From: G963691835 sp963691835
GTDB taxonomy: Bacteria; Pseudomonadota; Alphaproteobacteria; Thalassobaculales; Thalassobaculaceae
DNA: 64,000 nucleotides
NCBI GenBank assembly: GCA_963691835.1
Contig: OY829383.1
Span: 744,001-808,000, forward strand
Direction: 5' to 3'
In this document: positions 1 to 8,587 of the stretch, piece after piece
How the letters are laid out: each line of letters begins with the position of its first letter
Position numbering within the stretch: the first letter of the stretch is position 1
The notes under the pieces: model-generated
The model's input: only the letters and a program-made list of their open reading frames with translations
What the model was told of the DNA's origin: nothing
The model's database searches: none
Translations under genes and position numbers: made by a program

Positions 1-2167
1 CCTCCCGGCTTTCGAGCCAGGCGAGAGCTCCGGCACCTGTTACCGCCTCGACCCGGCGCACGCCGGAGGCGACAGCCCCCTCGGAGACGATCCGCATGAG
101 ACCGATGTCTCCCGTTCGGCCCACATGTGTGCCGCCGCAGAGTTCGACAGAGTAGGCGGACTTGTTGCCGTCATCGGCCCCACCCATGGAGACGACACGC
201 ACCTCTTCCCCATACTTCTCGCCGAACAGGGCCATCGCGCCCTGCTCGATCGCCTCGTCCGGCGCCATCAGGCGGGTTGTGACCTCGGAGTTGCCGCGAA
301 TGCGGCCATTCACTTCCTCTGCGACCCAGGACAGATCGTCCCCATCCATCGCGCGCGGATGGCTAAAGTCGAAACGAAGACGGTCGGGCGCAACCAGGGA
401 GCCCTTCTGGGCCACGTGGTCACCAAGCCGACGGCGAAGCGCCTCGTGCAGCAGGTGGGTGGCGGAGTGGTTCGCCCGCATCCGGCTGCGGCGTCCATGG
501 TCCACCTCCAAGGCGACCGGGTCGCCCACCGACAGTTTTCCGTCACTGAGAGTGCCAGCGTGAACAAAGACGTCGCCCAGCCGCTTTTGCGTATCGGCGA
601 CCGTCACCATGGTGTCAGCGCCCAGAAGCCGGATCAGGCCAGCATCGCCCATCTGCCCGCCGGACTCGCCATAGAACGGGGTCTGGTTAACGAGGACCGA
701 AACGGCCGTGCCATCCCCGTCGACTGAGTCGACCGGTTTGCTGTCGACAACGAGGGCGGTGATCACACCCTCTGCCTTCTCGGTGTCGTAGCCCAGGAAC
801 TCGGTGGCCCCGATCTTCTCCCGCAGATCGAACCAGAGGGTGTCGGTGGCCGCCTCGCCGGAGCCTGCCCAAGCCTTCCGCGCCGCCTCGCGCTGGCGGT
901 TCATCGCGGCCTCATAGCCCTCGGTATCGACCGGCCGGTTCTCGCCCCGGAGGATGTCCTGGGTCAGATCGAGCGGGAAGCCGAAGGTGTCATAGAGACG
1001 GAAGGCAACCTCACCCGGCAGCGGCTCCTTGTCGCCGAGCTTCGCCGTCGCGTCCTCGAGCTGCTTAAGGCCGCGTCCCAGGGTCTCCTTGAACCGGGTC
1101 TCCTCCAGCTTGAGGGTCTCGGCGATCAACGCTTCAGCCCGCCCCAACTCCGGGAATGCCTCTCCCATCTGACGGACGAGTGTGGGCACCAGCTTCCAGA
1201 CCATTGGCTCCTGACACCCCATGATATGGGCGTGCCGCATGGCCCGGCGCATGATCCGCCGCAGCACATAGCCGCGGCCCTCATTCGAAGGCAGCACACC
1301 ATCCGCGATCAAGAAGGCGCTGGACCGCAAATGGTCCGCGACCACACGGTGAGAGACCTTGTGCGGGCCGTCCGCATCCGCGTTAGACGCGTGGGCCGAC
1401 GCCTCGATCAGAGCGCGCATCAGGTCGATGTCGTAGTTGTCGTGCTGGCCCTGAAGCACGGCGGCCAAACGCTCAAGCCCCATGCCGGTGTCGATGGACG
1501 GACGGGGCAGATTGATCCGCTCCTCCTTCGTCACCTGCTCGAACTGCATGAAGACGAGGTTCCAGATTTCAATGAAACGGTCGCCGTCTTCCTCCGGACT
1601 TCCCGGAGGGCCACCCCAGATCTCCGGGCCATGGTCATAGAAGATCTCGGAGCAGGGCCCGCAGGGGCCGGTATCGCCCATGGCCCAGAAATTGTCGGAT
1701 GTGGGGATCCGGATGATCCGGTCGTCGCTCAGCCCGGCGATCTTCGCCCAAAGGGCCGCCGCCTCGTCATCCTCGGAATAGACCGTGACCAGGAGTTTGT
1801 CCTTGGGCAGCCCGTATTCCTTGGTGATCAGCGTCCACGCAAAATCGATCGCATCCTCTTTGAAGTAATCGCCGAAGGAGAAGTTCCCCAGCATCTCAAA
1901 GAAGGTGTGGTGCCGTGCCGTGTAGCCGACATTGTCCAGGTCATTGTGCTTACCGCCCGCGCGCACGCATTTCTGAGAGGTGACGGCCCGGCTGTAGTCC
2001 CGTTTCTCAGCCCCCGTGAAGACATTCTTGAACTGCACCATGCCGGCGTTCGTGAACATCAACGTGGGATCGTTCCGGGGGACGAGCGGGCTCGAGGCGA
2101 TCTCTGCGTGGTCCCGCGCCGCGAAGAAGTCGAGAAACGTGCGGCGGATATCGTTCGCGGTCTGCAT
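1..2167 (-). CDS. alaS: alanyl-tRNA synthetase, 5' part (C-terminus outside window)
   Basis: Charges tRNA-Ala with alanine in the cytoplasm and edits mischarged tRNA. About 722 codons are visible of a protein that is usually near 880 residues; the C-terminal end lies beyond base 1. The N-terminus reads MQTANDIRRTFLDFF and runs into the class II catalytic core. The editing domain shows the zinc-binding pair ANHSATHLLH (near base 450) and ELCGGTHV (near base 130). The ATG at 2167 opens directly into the conserved N-terminus. No frameshift is seen. The gene lies downstream of a chemoreceptor gene on the same strand, separated by a hairpin, so it probably has its own promoter in the 170-bp gap. 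Confidence 0.96.
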   Translation of the reverse strand, partial: MQTANDIRRTFLDFFAARDHAEIASSPLVPRNDPTLMFTNAGMVQFKNVFTGAEKRDYSRAVTSQKCVRAGGKHNDLDNVGYTARHHTFFEMLGNFSFGDYFKEDAIDFAWTLITKEYGLPKDKLLVTVYSEDDEAAALWAKIAGLSDDRIIRIPTSDNFWAMGDTGPCGPCSEIFYDHGPEIWGGPPGSPEEDGDRFIEIWNLVFMQFEQVTKEERINLPRPSIDTGMGLERLAAVLQGQHDNYDIDLMRALIEASAHASNADADGPHKVSHRVVADHLRSSAFLIADGVLPSNEGRGYVLRRIMRRAMRHAHIMGCQEPMVWKLVPTLVRQMGEAFPELGRAEALIAETLKLEETRFKETLGRGLKQLEDATAKLGDKEPLPGEVAFRLYDTFGFPLDLTQDILRGENRPVDTEGYEAAMNRQREAARKAWAGSGEAATDTLWFDLREKIGATEFLGYDTEKAEGVITALVVDSKPVDSVDGDGTAVSVLVNQTPFYGESGGQMGDAGLIRLLGADTMVTVADTQKRLGDVFVHAGTLSDGKLSVGDPVALEVDHGRRSRMRANHSATHLLHEALRRRLGDHVAQKGSLVAPDRLRFDFSHPRAMDGDDLSWVAEEVNGRIRGNSEVTTRLMAPDEAIEQGAMALFGEKYGEEVRVVSMGGADDGNKSAYSVELCGGTHVGRTGDIGLMRIVSEGAVASGVRRVEAVTGAGALAWLESRE

Positions 2168-2300
2168 GTCGGAACCCTCTCTCCTCGGCCCGCGGGATTT
2201 TCCACGGGCGGGGGAGAGTTTTTACGCGCGAGACCCCGGAGTGTCGAGGTTCCCGTTACCAGTACCGCAGTCGATCAATTGGATCCCGTTGGACCAGGAT

Positions 2301-2331
2301 GGCTAGGCACCAACAGCGCCGGTGCCTAGCC
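2301..2331. terminator. 11-bp perfect inverted repeat after the chemoreceptor gene
   Basis: GGCTAGGCACC (2301-2311) and GGTGCCTAGCC (2321-2331) pair perfectly around a 9-nt loop, 8 bp past the chemoreceptor stop codon. The position fits a transcription terminator between that gene and alaS, but no clear T-run follows on the minus strand, so it could also be an mRNA 3'-end stabiliser. Confidence 0.55.
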
Positions 2332-2338
2332 AGCGCGA

Positions 2339-3850
2339 TCAAAGCTCTCGGACCATCACGAGGAACTGGTCCACCTCGTTCGCCAGCGTTTCGGAATTGG
2401 TGCTCAACTCCCGTGCCGCCATCAACATCTGGGATGACGCATTTCCTGTCTCCGACGCCGCCCGGCCAACGTTGGCAATGCTGGACGTCACCTCGCTTGT
2501 CGCAGCCGACTGCTCCTCCACCGCCGATGAAATCCCGGTAACAATCTCCGACAGATCGCTGATCGCCGAGGTGATCTCATCAATCGACTCGACGGACGAG
2601 TCCGTGGCGCTTTGCACCATGGTGATCTGCTGGGTGATTTCTTCGGTCGCCTTTGCGGTCTGACTGGCGAGTGCTTTCACCTCGTTCGCGACGACGGCGA
2701 AGCCTTTGCCAGCATCCCCGGCCCGTGCCGCCTCGATGGTGGCGTTCAACGCCAGGAGGTTCGTCTGATCGGCAATGTCCTTGATCATGTTGACCACACT
2801 GCCAATCCGCTCTGCCGCTGTCGCCAACTCCTTGATGACGGACGATGATGCCCGCGCCATCTCGACAGCGGTGCCTGCTCGGTCGGAAGAAAGCTGCACT
2901 TGCTGGCTGATCTCGCCGATCGAGGCGCTAAGCTGTTCCGCTGCGGTAGCTACAACGCCAGATTGGCTGGATGTTTCCTCCGCCGTCGCCGAGAGTGCTT
3001 CCGCCGTGGATTGCATCTCTGTCGATGCGCTCGAGACGACCTCGACAACCCCCTTGACCCGGGATTCAAAGGAATCCGCGAGGCTGACCTGCTTGGTCAC
3101 CACGTTCCAATTCACCATGGCGCCCACATACCTGTTCTTCTCATCGGTGACGGACGAGACCTTCAGATCCAACGTCTCGTCCCCAAGCCTGATCTTGGCC
3201 CGGTGCGGCAGGTTCGACTCATCCGAGAGCATGCCCCGCTGGTGTTGCGGGCGTTTATGGAAAACGTCGATCGAACTCCCGACCAAATCCTGCGGATCGA
3301 TCGGCAGCAAATGCTTCATCTCCGTAAGGGTCTCGATCGTGGTTTTGTTTGCGTAGGTGATCTCGAAGCTCTTCGGGTCCGCCATCATCACGTTGATGGG
3401 CATGTCATCCATCATCTTGAGAAGACGCTTGGTCTCGTTCTCGATCCGAACTTGCTCCGTTACGAGTGACCAAGTCACCATCGGTGCGACGTATCTGCCT
3501 GCCCTGTCTCGGATCGCGGTGACAAGAAGGTCGAGCACCTCTCCGCCAATCTCAATCCGCGCGCTGTGAGGCAGGTTGCCCTCGTCCTTCAGCATTTGAT
3601 GCTGATGGCCCGGGTTCTTGTGAAACACGTCGATCGAGGAGCCGATCAGCTCATCCGCTGTGATCGGCAAGGCATGCTCAATCGATCTCAGCGTTTCCAG
3701 CGTCGCCCTGTTGGCATAGTCGATTTTGAAATTCTTGAGATCGCAGGTCATCACGTTGACCGGCATCTCATCCAACATGGACGTCAAAGCCTGCTTCGAG
3801 AAGCCTGCTGCTCCACTTGCCCCAGTATCTTTAATAAACCCCAGAAGCAT
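2339..3850 (-). CDS. soluble methyl-accepting chemotaxis protein with two PAS domains
   Basis: Cytoplasmic chemoreceptor of 503 aa without membrane segments. Two tandem PAS repeats (about residues 22-133 and 143-254) share the block GSSIDVFHK followed by HQ, ML, DE and NLPH, so they arose by internal duplication. The signalling domain (about 260-503) carries the conserved tip DQTNLLALNATIEAARAG and GKGFAVVANEVKALA. Its role is to sense an internal cue, possibly redox state or a small ligand through the PAS pockets, and to control a CheA kinase, which is not in this window. It is divergent from a PilZ gene across an AT-rich spacer. The ligand is unknown. Confidence 0.93.
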   Translation of the reverse strand: MLLGFIKDTGASGAAGFSKQALTSMLDEMPVNVMTCDLKNFKIDYANRATLETLRSIEHALPITADELIGSSIDVFHKNPGHQHQMLKDEGNLPHSARIEIGGEVLDLLVTAIRDRAGRYVAPMVTWSLVTEQVRIENETKRLLKMMDDMPINVMMADPKSFEITYANKTTIETLTEMKHLLPIDPQDLVGSSIDVFHKRPQHQRGMLSDESNLPHRAKIRLGDETLDLKVSSVTDEKNRYVGAMVNWNVVTKQVSLADSFESRVKGVVEVVSSASTEMQSTAEALSATAEETSSQSGVVATAAEQLSASIGEISQQVQLSSDRAGTAVEMARASSSVIKELATAAERIGSVVNMIKDIADQTNLLALNATIEAARAGDAGKGFAVVANEVKALASQTAKATEEITQQITMVQSATDSSVESIDEITSAISDLSEIVTGISSAVEEQSAATSEVTSSIANVGRAASETGNASSQMLMAARELSTNSETLANEVDQFLVMVREL

Positions 3851-4121
3851 AGCCTTGTACTCCCACCATAAGGATCTACGCAGCCTTCAGTTTCGAGTGG
3901 AGAGCATTAATAAAGGATGAACAAAAATAGTTTCGGATAACTATATCCAATCTGAAATTCCTATTCGAACATAGAGTTTTAATATTACTATTCCTATCAA
4001 ATACAATTGTATGATATAAACTTTTTATTAACCAACCAGCGCCACCCTCGTTTATGGACCGAACATGACGCAGCCGAAGCCCAGAGGGGTTTGGTTCCGT
4101 GATGAAGTGAGAGGGTGATCT
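3851..4121. other. AT-rich divergent intergenic region with a 12-bp palindrome
   Basis: This 271-bp spacer separates the soluble chemoreceptor from the PilZ gene. It is clearly more AT-rich than its surroundings (about 3900-4030) and holds the perfect palindrome ATACAATTGTAT at 4001-4012. It presumably contains both promoters. I could not assign -35/-10 boxes with confidence. Confidence 0.45.
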
Positions 4122-4442
4122 ATGAATGACGGAGGCGAAGGCGCCGCCTACGCCGGATCAAACGACCGGCGTGGCGCCTTTAGAAAGCAAAAGAGTGAGC
4201 CCAGGCTTGAACTGGACGATAAAACCTTCCCGGTTAACGACTTCAGTCAGACTGGCTTCGAAGCCCCACTGCCCGAACAGTTCCGTCGGATCGGTGATTC
4301 ATTCGAGGGCATCTTCCGCTTTGATGCGATGGGATCATCCTGGCGCCAGGAAGTCCGGTTCACGGTCAATCGGGTTACGGCGAAGGGTAACGTGGCCGCG
4401 ACCTACGAGGTGCTTAGCAGCTCACACAAAGTCCTGATCTGA
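4122..4442 (+). CDS. small PilZ-domain protein, putative c-di-GMP binder
   Basis: A 106-aa protein consisting essentially of one PilZ domain. It has both c-di-GMP contact motifs: RxxxR as R17-G-A-F-R21, and D/NxSxxG as D40-F-S-Q-T-G45, with normal spacing. PilZ proteins bind cyclic di-GMP and usually adjust motility, exopolysaccharide or chemoreceptor output. The start is supported by GAGGG seven bases upstream. It is divergent from a soluble chemoreceptor, suggesting a link to motility control. This call rests on motif reading; the sequence is short and otherwise divergent. Confidence 0.72.
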   Translation: MNDGGEGAAYAGSNDRRGAFRKQKSEPRLELDDKTFPVNDFSQTGFEAPLPEQFRRIGDSFEGIFRFDAMGSSWRQEVRFTVNRVTAKGNVAATYEVLSSSHKVLI

Positions 4443-4456
4443 CGCAGGCCACCGTC

Positions 4457-5461
4457 CTACAAGCCGACAACGATCTTCCCGAAATGGCCCGCCGAGCGCA
4501 TGGCGTGATAGGCGTCCCGCGCATCCTCCATGGTGTAGGACTTATCCACGATCGGTCGGATTTTGTGATGATCGATGGCGCGGTTCATGTCTTCGAACAT
4601 ACGGCGCGAGCCGACATAGATGCCCTGAAGACGGATCGACTTCCGCATGATGGCGGTTGGATTGGCGGTCCCTCCTGTAAGCACCCCAATCATGCCGATC
4701 GACCCGCCGACCTTGGTCGCGAGGACTGATTTGTCGAGCGTCCCAGCACCGCCGACTTCCACCGCATGGTCAACGCCGATCCCATTGGTCAGCTCAAGCA
4801 CCGGGCCTTCCCAGTCCGGGTTTTCCCGGTAGTTCACCGTGCGCCAGGCCCCCATGGACCGGGCCCGGGCCAGCTTCTCTTCCGAGGAGGAGGTGACAAT
4901 GGTCCTCACTCCCATCGCCCGGCAGAACTGAAGGGCGAGGATCGAGACCCCCCCGGTCCCGAGAAGCAGCACCGTCTCACCTGGCTTTACGCGGCCAATC
5001 TCAACCAGACTGTGCCAGGCGGTCACCCCGGCGCAGGGAAGTGTCGCTGCCTCAGCGTCCGACAGATGCTCCGGTATGTGAACCAGGCCGTTCTCATGCA
5101 AAGCAACCAGTTCGGCCAACATCCCGTCATAGGTGCCACCAAGCGCTCGGCCCATATCCGCCGCGGTGATCGGGCCGTCGACCCACCCCTGGAAGAAGCA
5201 CCCCATCACTCTGTCGCCGACGGCGAAGCGGGTCACCCCAGGTCCGATGGCAACGACCTCCCCTGCCCCGTCCGAATTCGGCACGGTCGGATAGGGCAAT
5301 TTCCGAGCCTCGGGGTCCTCAACCGTCATCAGATCGCGGTAGTTCAAAGACGACGCCTTGACCCGGACCAGAACCTCGTAAGGTCCGGGTGTCGGGTCCG
5401 CACGATCCGCGAGATTCAAGGCGTCGATACCGCCGTTCGAGATGATTTCCCAGGCTCGCAT
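4457..5461 (-). CDS. MDR-superfamily NAD(P)-dependent alcohol dehydrogenase / quinone oxidoreductase
   Basis: Medium-chain dehydrogenase/reductase of 334 aa with an N-terminal GroES-like catalytic domain (SSLNYRD, VPNSDGAGEVVAIG, GDRV) and a C-terminal Rossmann domain (LLLGTGGVSILALQ). The structural four-cysteine zinc cluster of classical alcohol dehydrogenases is not visible, which favours a zinc-independent or atypical member. It is the last gene of a BKACE-SDR-MDR operon, 37 bp after the SDR gene, and probably reduces or oxidises an intermediate of the same catabolic route. The substrate is unknown. Confidence 0.88.
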   Translation of the reverse strand: MRAWEIISNGGIDALNLADRADPTPGPYEVLVRVKASSLNYRDLMTVEDPEARKLPYPTVPNSDGAGEVVAIGPGVTRFAVGDRVMGCFFQGWVDGPITAADMGRALGGTYDGMLAELVALHENGLVHIPEHLSDAEAATLPCAGVTAWHSLVEIGRVKPGETVLLLGTGGVSILALQFCRAMGVRTIVTSSSEEKLARARSMGAWRTVNYRENPDWEGPVLELTNGIGVDHAVEVGGAGTLDKSVLATKVGGSIGMIGVLTGGTANPTAIMRKSIRLQGIYVGSRRMFEDMNRAIDHHKIRPIVDKSYTMEDARDAYHAMRSAGHFGKIVVGL

Positions 5462-5498
5462 GGCTCAGGCTCCGGTTCGGCCTCCGAAGAGGCGGGGA

Positions 5499-6257
5499 TC
5501 AGAAATGGCGGCCGCAGTCGACCACGACGGTTTGGCCCGTGATCGCCTCAGCTGTTGCAAGAAACAGCATCGCGTTGGCAATGTCCGTGGGCTCCACCAT
5601 GCGGCCAAGCATGGTGTTCGCGGTGGACCGCTGTTTCCGCTCGTCCGGCCACGTATCGGTCCATGGGGTCCGCGTGAGCCCGGGTGCTACGGCATTCACT
5701 CGTATTTCCGGCGAAAGCGCCTTGGCCAGATTGCGGGTTTGGTTGATCAGCCCGGCCTTGGAGCAGGCGTAGGCAACTGACGAGGCGTTGGAGCCGAGAC
5801 CGGCGATGGAGGCGGTGTTCACCACGCACCCGTGTGACGCCTTCAAAGCCGGGACCGCGGCCCGGGTGCAGCGGAACGGACCGATCAGGTTCGTGGAGAT
5901 GATTTTCTCCCAGAACGCTTCCGACATGGCGTCGAGATCGTCGAATGGGATTGGCTCCAACGCCCCGGGCGTGCCCGCGTTGTTGATCAGGATGTCGAGC
6001 CCGCCCAAGCCCTCGATCGCTGCTTCGACCATCGGCGTTGCGGAGCCGGGATCGGACACATCCCCCGGCGCCGCAATCGCGGTTGCCCCAGCCGCGGCGA
6101 TCTCACTGACCGTTTCCAACCCACGCTCGTCATCTGCCAGATGATTAACGGCGACCGCGGCACCGCACTTGGCCAGCAATACGGCAACCGCCTTTCCGAT
6201 GCCGGATGCCCCGCCGGTCACAAGCGCCTTCTTGCCGGACAGGTTGGCCGAGATCAC
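5499..6257 (-). CDS. SDR-family oxidoreductase
   Basis: Short-chain dehydrogenase of 252 aa. It shows the cofactor motif TGGASGIG, NNAG, the catalytic Ser in NTASIAG, and the YxxxK pair in YACSK. The start is a GTG at 6257 whose GTGA overlaps the stop codon of the upstream BKACE gene, implying translational coupling; a longer reading frame upstream is just the overlap with that gene. It probably oxidises a hydroxy acid to the keto acid cleaved by BKACE, or the reverse, but this is inferred from context only. Confidence 0.9.
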   Translation of the reverse strand: MISANLSGKKALVTGGASGIGKAVAVLLAKCGAAVAVNHLADDERGLETVSEIAAAGATAIAAPGDVSDPGSATPMVEAAIEGLGGLDILINNAGTPGALEPIPFDDLDAMSEAFWEKIISTNLIGPFRCTRAAVPALKASHGCVVNTASIAGLGSNASSVAYACSKAGLINQTRNLAKALSPEIRVNAVAPGLTRTPWTDTWPDERKQRSTANTMLGRMVEPTDIANAMLFLATAEAITGQTVVVDCGRHF

Positions 6258-7174
6258 GACGCCGCCCCCGCCTCGGAGGTGGATTGCCCGGTGTCGTTCT
6301 TCCGGACGAGACCGAAGATCTCCCGCGCCTCGTCCGGGCTTGCGACTTCGCCACCAAGGTTCTCGACGATCTCCACCGCACGCTCCACCAGGACGCCGTT
6401 GCCGGAGGCGAGAACACCGCGCTTCAGATAAAGATTGTCTTCGAGACCGACCCGGCAGTGCCCGCCCAGGATCGCCGCCTGTGCCACCATAGGGAATTCG
6501 GTCCGGGAGATGCCGAAAGCGGACCAAAGGGCGCCGTCGGGCAGGAGGCTCTTCATGAACGTCATGCCCTCTCCCGTCGCGGGCGCCCCCCACGGAATGC
6601 CGAGGCAAAGCTGATAAAGTGGCGGCTCGTCAATGTAGCCGTCCTCGACCAGCTTCTTGGCCAACAGGACGTGGCCGGCATCGAAGACCTCCATCTCCGG
6701 CTTCACGCCCGCCGCCTTGATCCGCTCCCCCATCGCGCGCAGGTGTTTCGGGGCGTTGACCATGGCGTGCTCGCCGAAGTTCATGGTGGCGACGTCGAGG
6801 GTACAGATCTCCGGCCGAAGTTCTTCGACATGCTGAACGCGAACCTCTGGCGACCGAATCGTCGTGCCTTCGGCATAAACGTCACCATCAACATCGCCCG
6901 GAATGAAACGACCGCCGGGGCCGGTCGTCAGGTTGAGGACGAGGTTTGAGCCGGCCTCCCGGATACGCGCCACAACCTCCCGGTAAAGGGCGGGGTCCAT
7001 GCTGGCTTTGGTGGTCTCAGGATCACGCACGTGAATATGGACAATGGCGGCACCCGCCTTTTCCGCCTCGATCGCCTGGTCGGCGATCTGCTTCGGCGTC
7101 ACCGGCACTGCCGGATTGGTGCCGACGGTGTCGAAGCTTCCCGTCAACGCGCATGTGATGACCGTCTTGGCCAT
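6254..7174 (-). CDS. BKACE family protein (beta-keto acid cleavage enzyme, DUF849)
   Basis: Zinc-dependent enzyme family that condenses a beta-keto acid with acetyl-CoA to give acetoacetate and a new CoA ester; known members act in lysine fermentation and carnitine breakdown. The 306-aa protein starts MAKTVITCALTG and carries the metal-binding pair in VHIHVRD. The start at 7174 is chosen because GGGAGG lies just upstream; an in-frame extension to 7243 lacks family similarity. It is the first gene of the BKACE-SDR-MDR operon and is divergent from a TRAP transporter, which may import the substrate. The exact keto acid is not predictable from sequence alone. Confidence 0.92.
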   Translation of the reverse strand: MAKTVITCALTGSFDTVGTNPAVPVTPKQIADQAIEAEKAGAAIVHIHVRDPETTKASMDPALYREVVARIREAGSNLVLNLTTGPGGRFIPGDVDGDVYAEGTTIRSPEVRVQHVEELRPEICTLDVATMNFGEHAMVNAPKHLRAMGERIKAAGVKPEMEVFDAGHVLLAKKLVEDGYIDEPPLYQLCLGIPWGAPATGEGMTFMKSLLPDGALWSAFGISRTEFPMVAQAAILGGHCRVGLEDNLYLKRGVLASGNGVLVERAVEIVENLGGEVASPDEAREIFGLVRKNDTGQSTSEAGAAS

Positions 7175-7392
7175 GACCACCCTCCCTGTCGTCGTCTTGT
7201 TGGTTTGTTGAGCGGAGTATGTCCCATTCACCCGACGAGGCAAATCGCTCCGCTTGCTTCACCCGATTGCGACGGTTGCCGCATCGTGGAACGGCTTGTT
7301 GTTTCCCCTCGGGACAAGGTCGGCCATACTCCGCGCACGAGCGGGCCGGATGACAAGGCCTGCGGAGGATGTACCGACGGGAGGAAGACCAT

Positions 7393-8544
7393 ATGACGGT
7401 GATGTCCCAGACCGCGCTCGGCCTGATGACGGCCGCAGCCCTGACGATGGCAAGCGCCGCCTCGGCCGAGGTGAAGCTGCCCAAGACCATGGCCTGGACC
7501 GCCTACGGCACCGGCTCCGCCGGCCACGCCCAAGCCGTCGCCATCGGCAAGGCCCTTAAAGAGCAATACGGCACCAACCTGCGGGTTCTGCCGGGCAAAA
7601 ACGATGTGGCGCGTCTGCGCCCGCTTCAGACCGGCAAGGTCGACGCGGTGGCCAACGGTGCGGGCACTTACTTCGCACAGGAAGGCGTGTTCGGCTTCGA
7701 TAAGGCCGACTGGGGACCGATGCCGGTTCGCATCTTGCTGACCTCCAAAGGCAGTGCCGGCCTGATGGTCGGGGTGGCCGCGGACACGGGCGTGAAGACC
7801 CTCGCCGACCTCAAAGGTAAGCGGGTTGCCTGGGTGAAGAGCGCACCGGCTCTGAACCACAATGTCACCGCCTTCCTCGCGTTCGCGGGCCTCGGTTGGG
7901 ACGACGTGGAGAAGGTCGAGTTCGCAGGCTTCGGCGCCTCTTGGGACGGCATGGCCGCCAACCAGGTGGACGCCGCCTTTGCGATCACGGTTTCCGGCAA
8001 GGCCAAGCCGATGGCCGCCAACCCCCGGGGTCTTGTCTGGCCGGCAACGCCGCACGGTGACACCGCCGGCTGGAACCGCATGCTCGCCATGGCCCCCTAC
8101 TTCACCAAGAACAGCGTGAAGGTCGGTGCCGCGGTGCCGGAAGGCGGGATCGAAGGCATGGCCTACCCTTACCCGATCCTGACCGTCCGCGCCGATATGG
8201 GCGAGGACATGGCGTACTCGATCACCCAATCGCTGATCGAGACCTATGACATGTTCAAGGACGGTGCGCCGGGTGCAAAGGGCTGGTCGCTCGACAATCA
8301 GACCTACCAGTGGGCGGTTCCCTACCATGACGGTGCGATCAAAGCGCTGAAGGACGCGGGCCGCTGGAATGCCGACATGCAAGCGCACAACGATACCCTG
8401 GTCGCACGCCAGTTGGTTCTGCAGGCGGCTTGGGGGGCCTACAAGAACGGCGCCCCGTCCGACGAAGCAGCGTTCATCAAGGGCTGGCATGAGGCCCGGG
8501 CCGCTGCCCTGACCAAAGCCGGCATGCCGGTGATCTTCGAGTGA
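7393..8544 (+). CDS. TAXI-family TRAP transporter solute-binding protein
   Basis: Periplasmic binding protein of 383 aa. A signal peptide (MTVMSQ through ASAASA, cleavage before EVKL) precedes the TAXI fold with TAYGTGSAGHAQA near the N-terminus. The start at 7393 has a strong GGGAGGAAG ribosome site. TAXI proteins feed substrates to fused TRAP permeases, and the permease gene follows 43 bp downstream across a strong hairpin. Divergence from the BKACE operon suggests import of a small carboxylate, possibly a beta-keto or hydroxy acid. Confidence 0.93.
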   Translation: MTVMSQTALGLMTAAALTMASAASAEVKLPKTMAWTAYGTGSAGHAQAVAIGKALKEQYGTNLRVLPGKNDVARLRPLQTGKVDAVANGAGTYFAQEGVFGFDKADWGPMPVRILLTSKGSAGLMVGVAADTGVKTLADLKGKRVAWVKSAPALNHNVTAFLAFAGLGWDDVEKVEFAGFGASWDGMAANQVDAAFAITVSGKAKPMAANPRGLVWPATPHGDTAGWNRMLAMAPYFTKNSVKVGAAVPEGGIEGMAYPYPILTVRADMGEDMAYSITQSLIETYDMFKDGAPGAKGWSLDNQTYQWAVPYHDGAIKALKDAGRWNADMQAHNDTLVARQLVLQAAWGAYKNGAPSDEAAFIKGWHEARAAALTKAGMPVIFE

Positions 8545-8562
8545 TCCAGGCGTCGTATGGCT

Positions 8563-8587
8563 CCGAGGAGGCGGGAGGCCTCCTCGG
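8563..8587 (+). promoter_or_regulatory. intergenic stem-loop between TRAP binding protein and permease
   Basis: CCGAGGAGGC (8563-8572), loop GGGAG, and GCCTCCTCGG (8578-8587) form a perfect 10-bp stem ending at the base before the permease ATG at 8588. The candidate ribosome sites for the permease (GAGGAGG and GGGAG) lie in the left arm and loop. It may protect the binding-protein mRNA and limit permease translation, giving excess binding protein. Confidence 0.7.

Noticed and set aside
1226..2329. Plus-strand 367-aa open frame
   Set aside because: It lies opposite alaS, is rich in Arg/Gly/Asp without family motifs, and is explained as a shadow of the GC-rich gene.
7228..8490. Minus-strand 420-aa open frame opposite the TRAP binding protein
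   Set aside because: No recognisable domains, while the plus strand encodes a clear TAXI protein with signal peptide and ribosome site.
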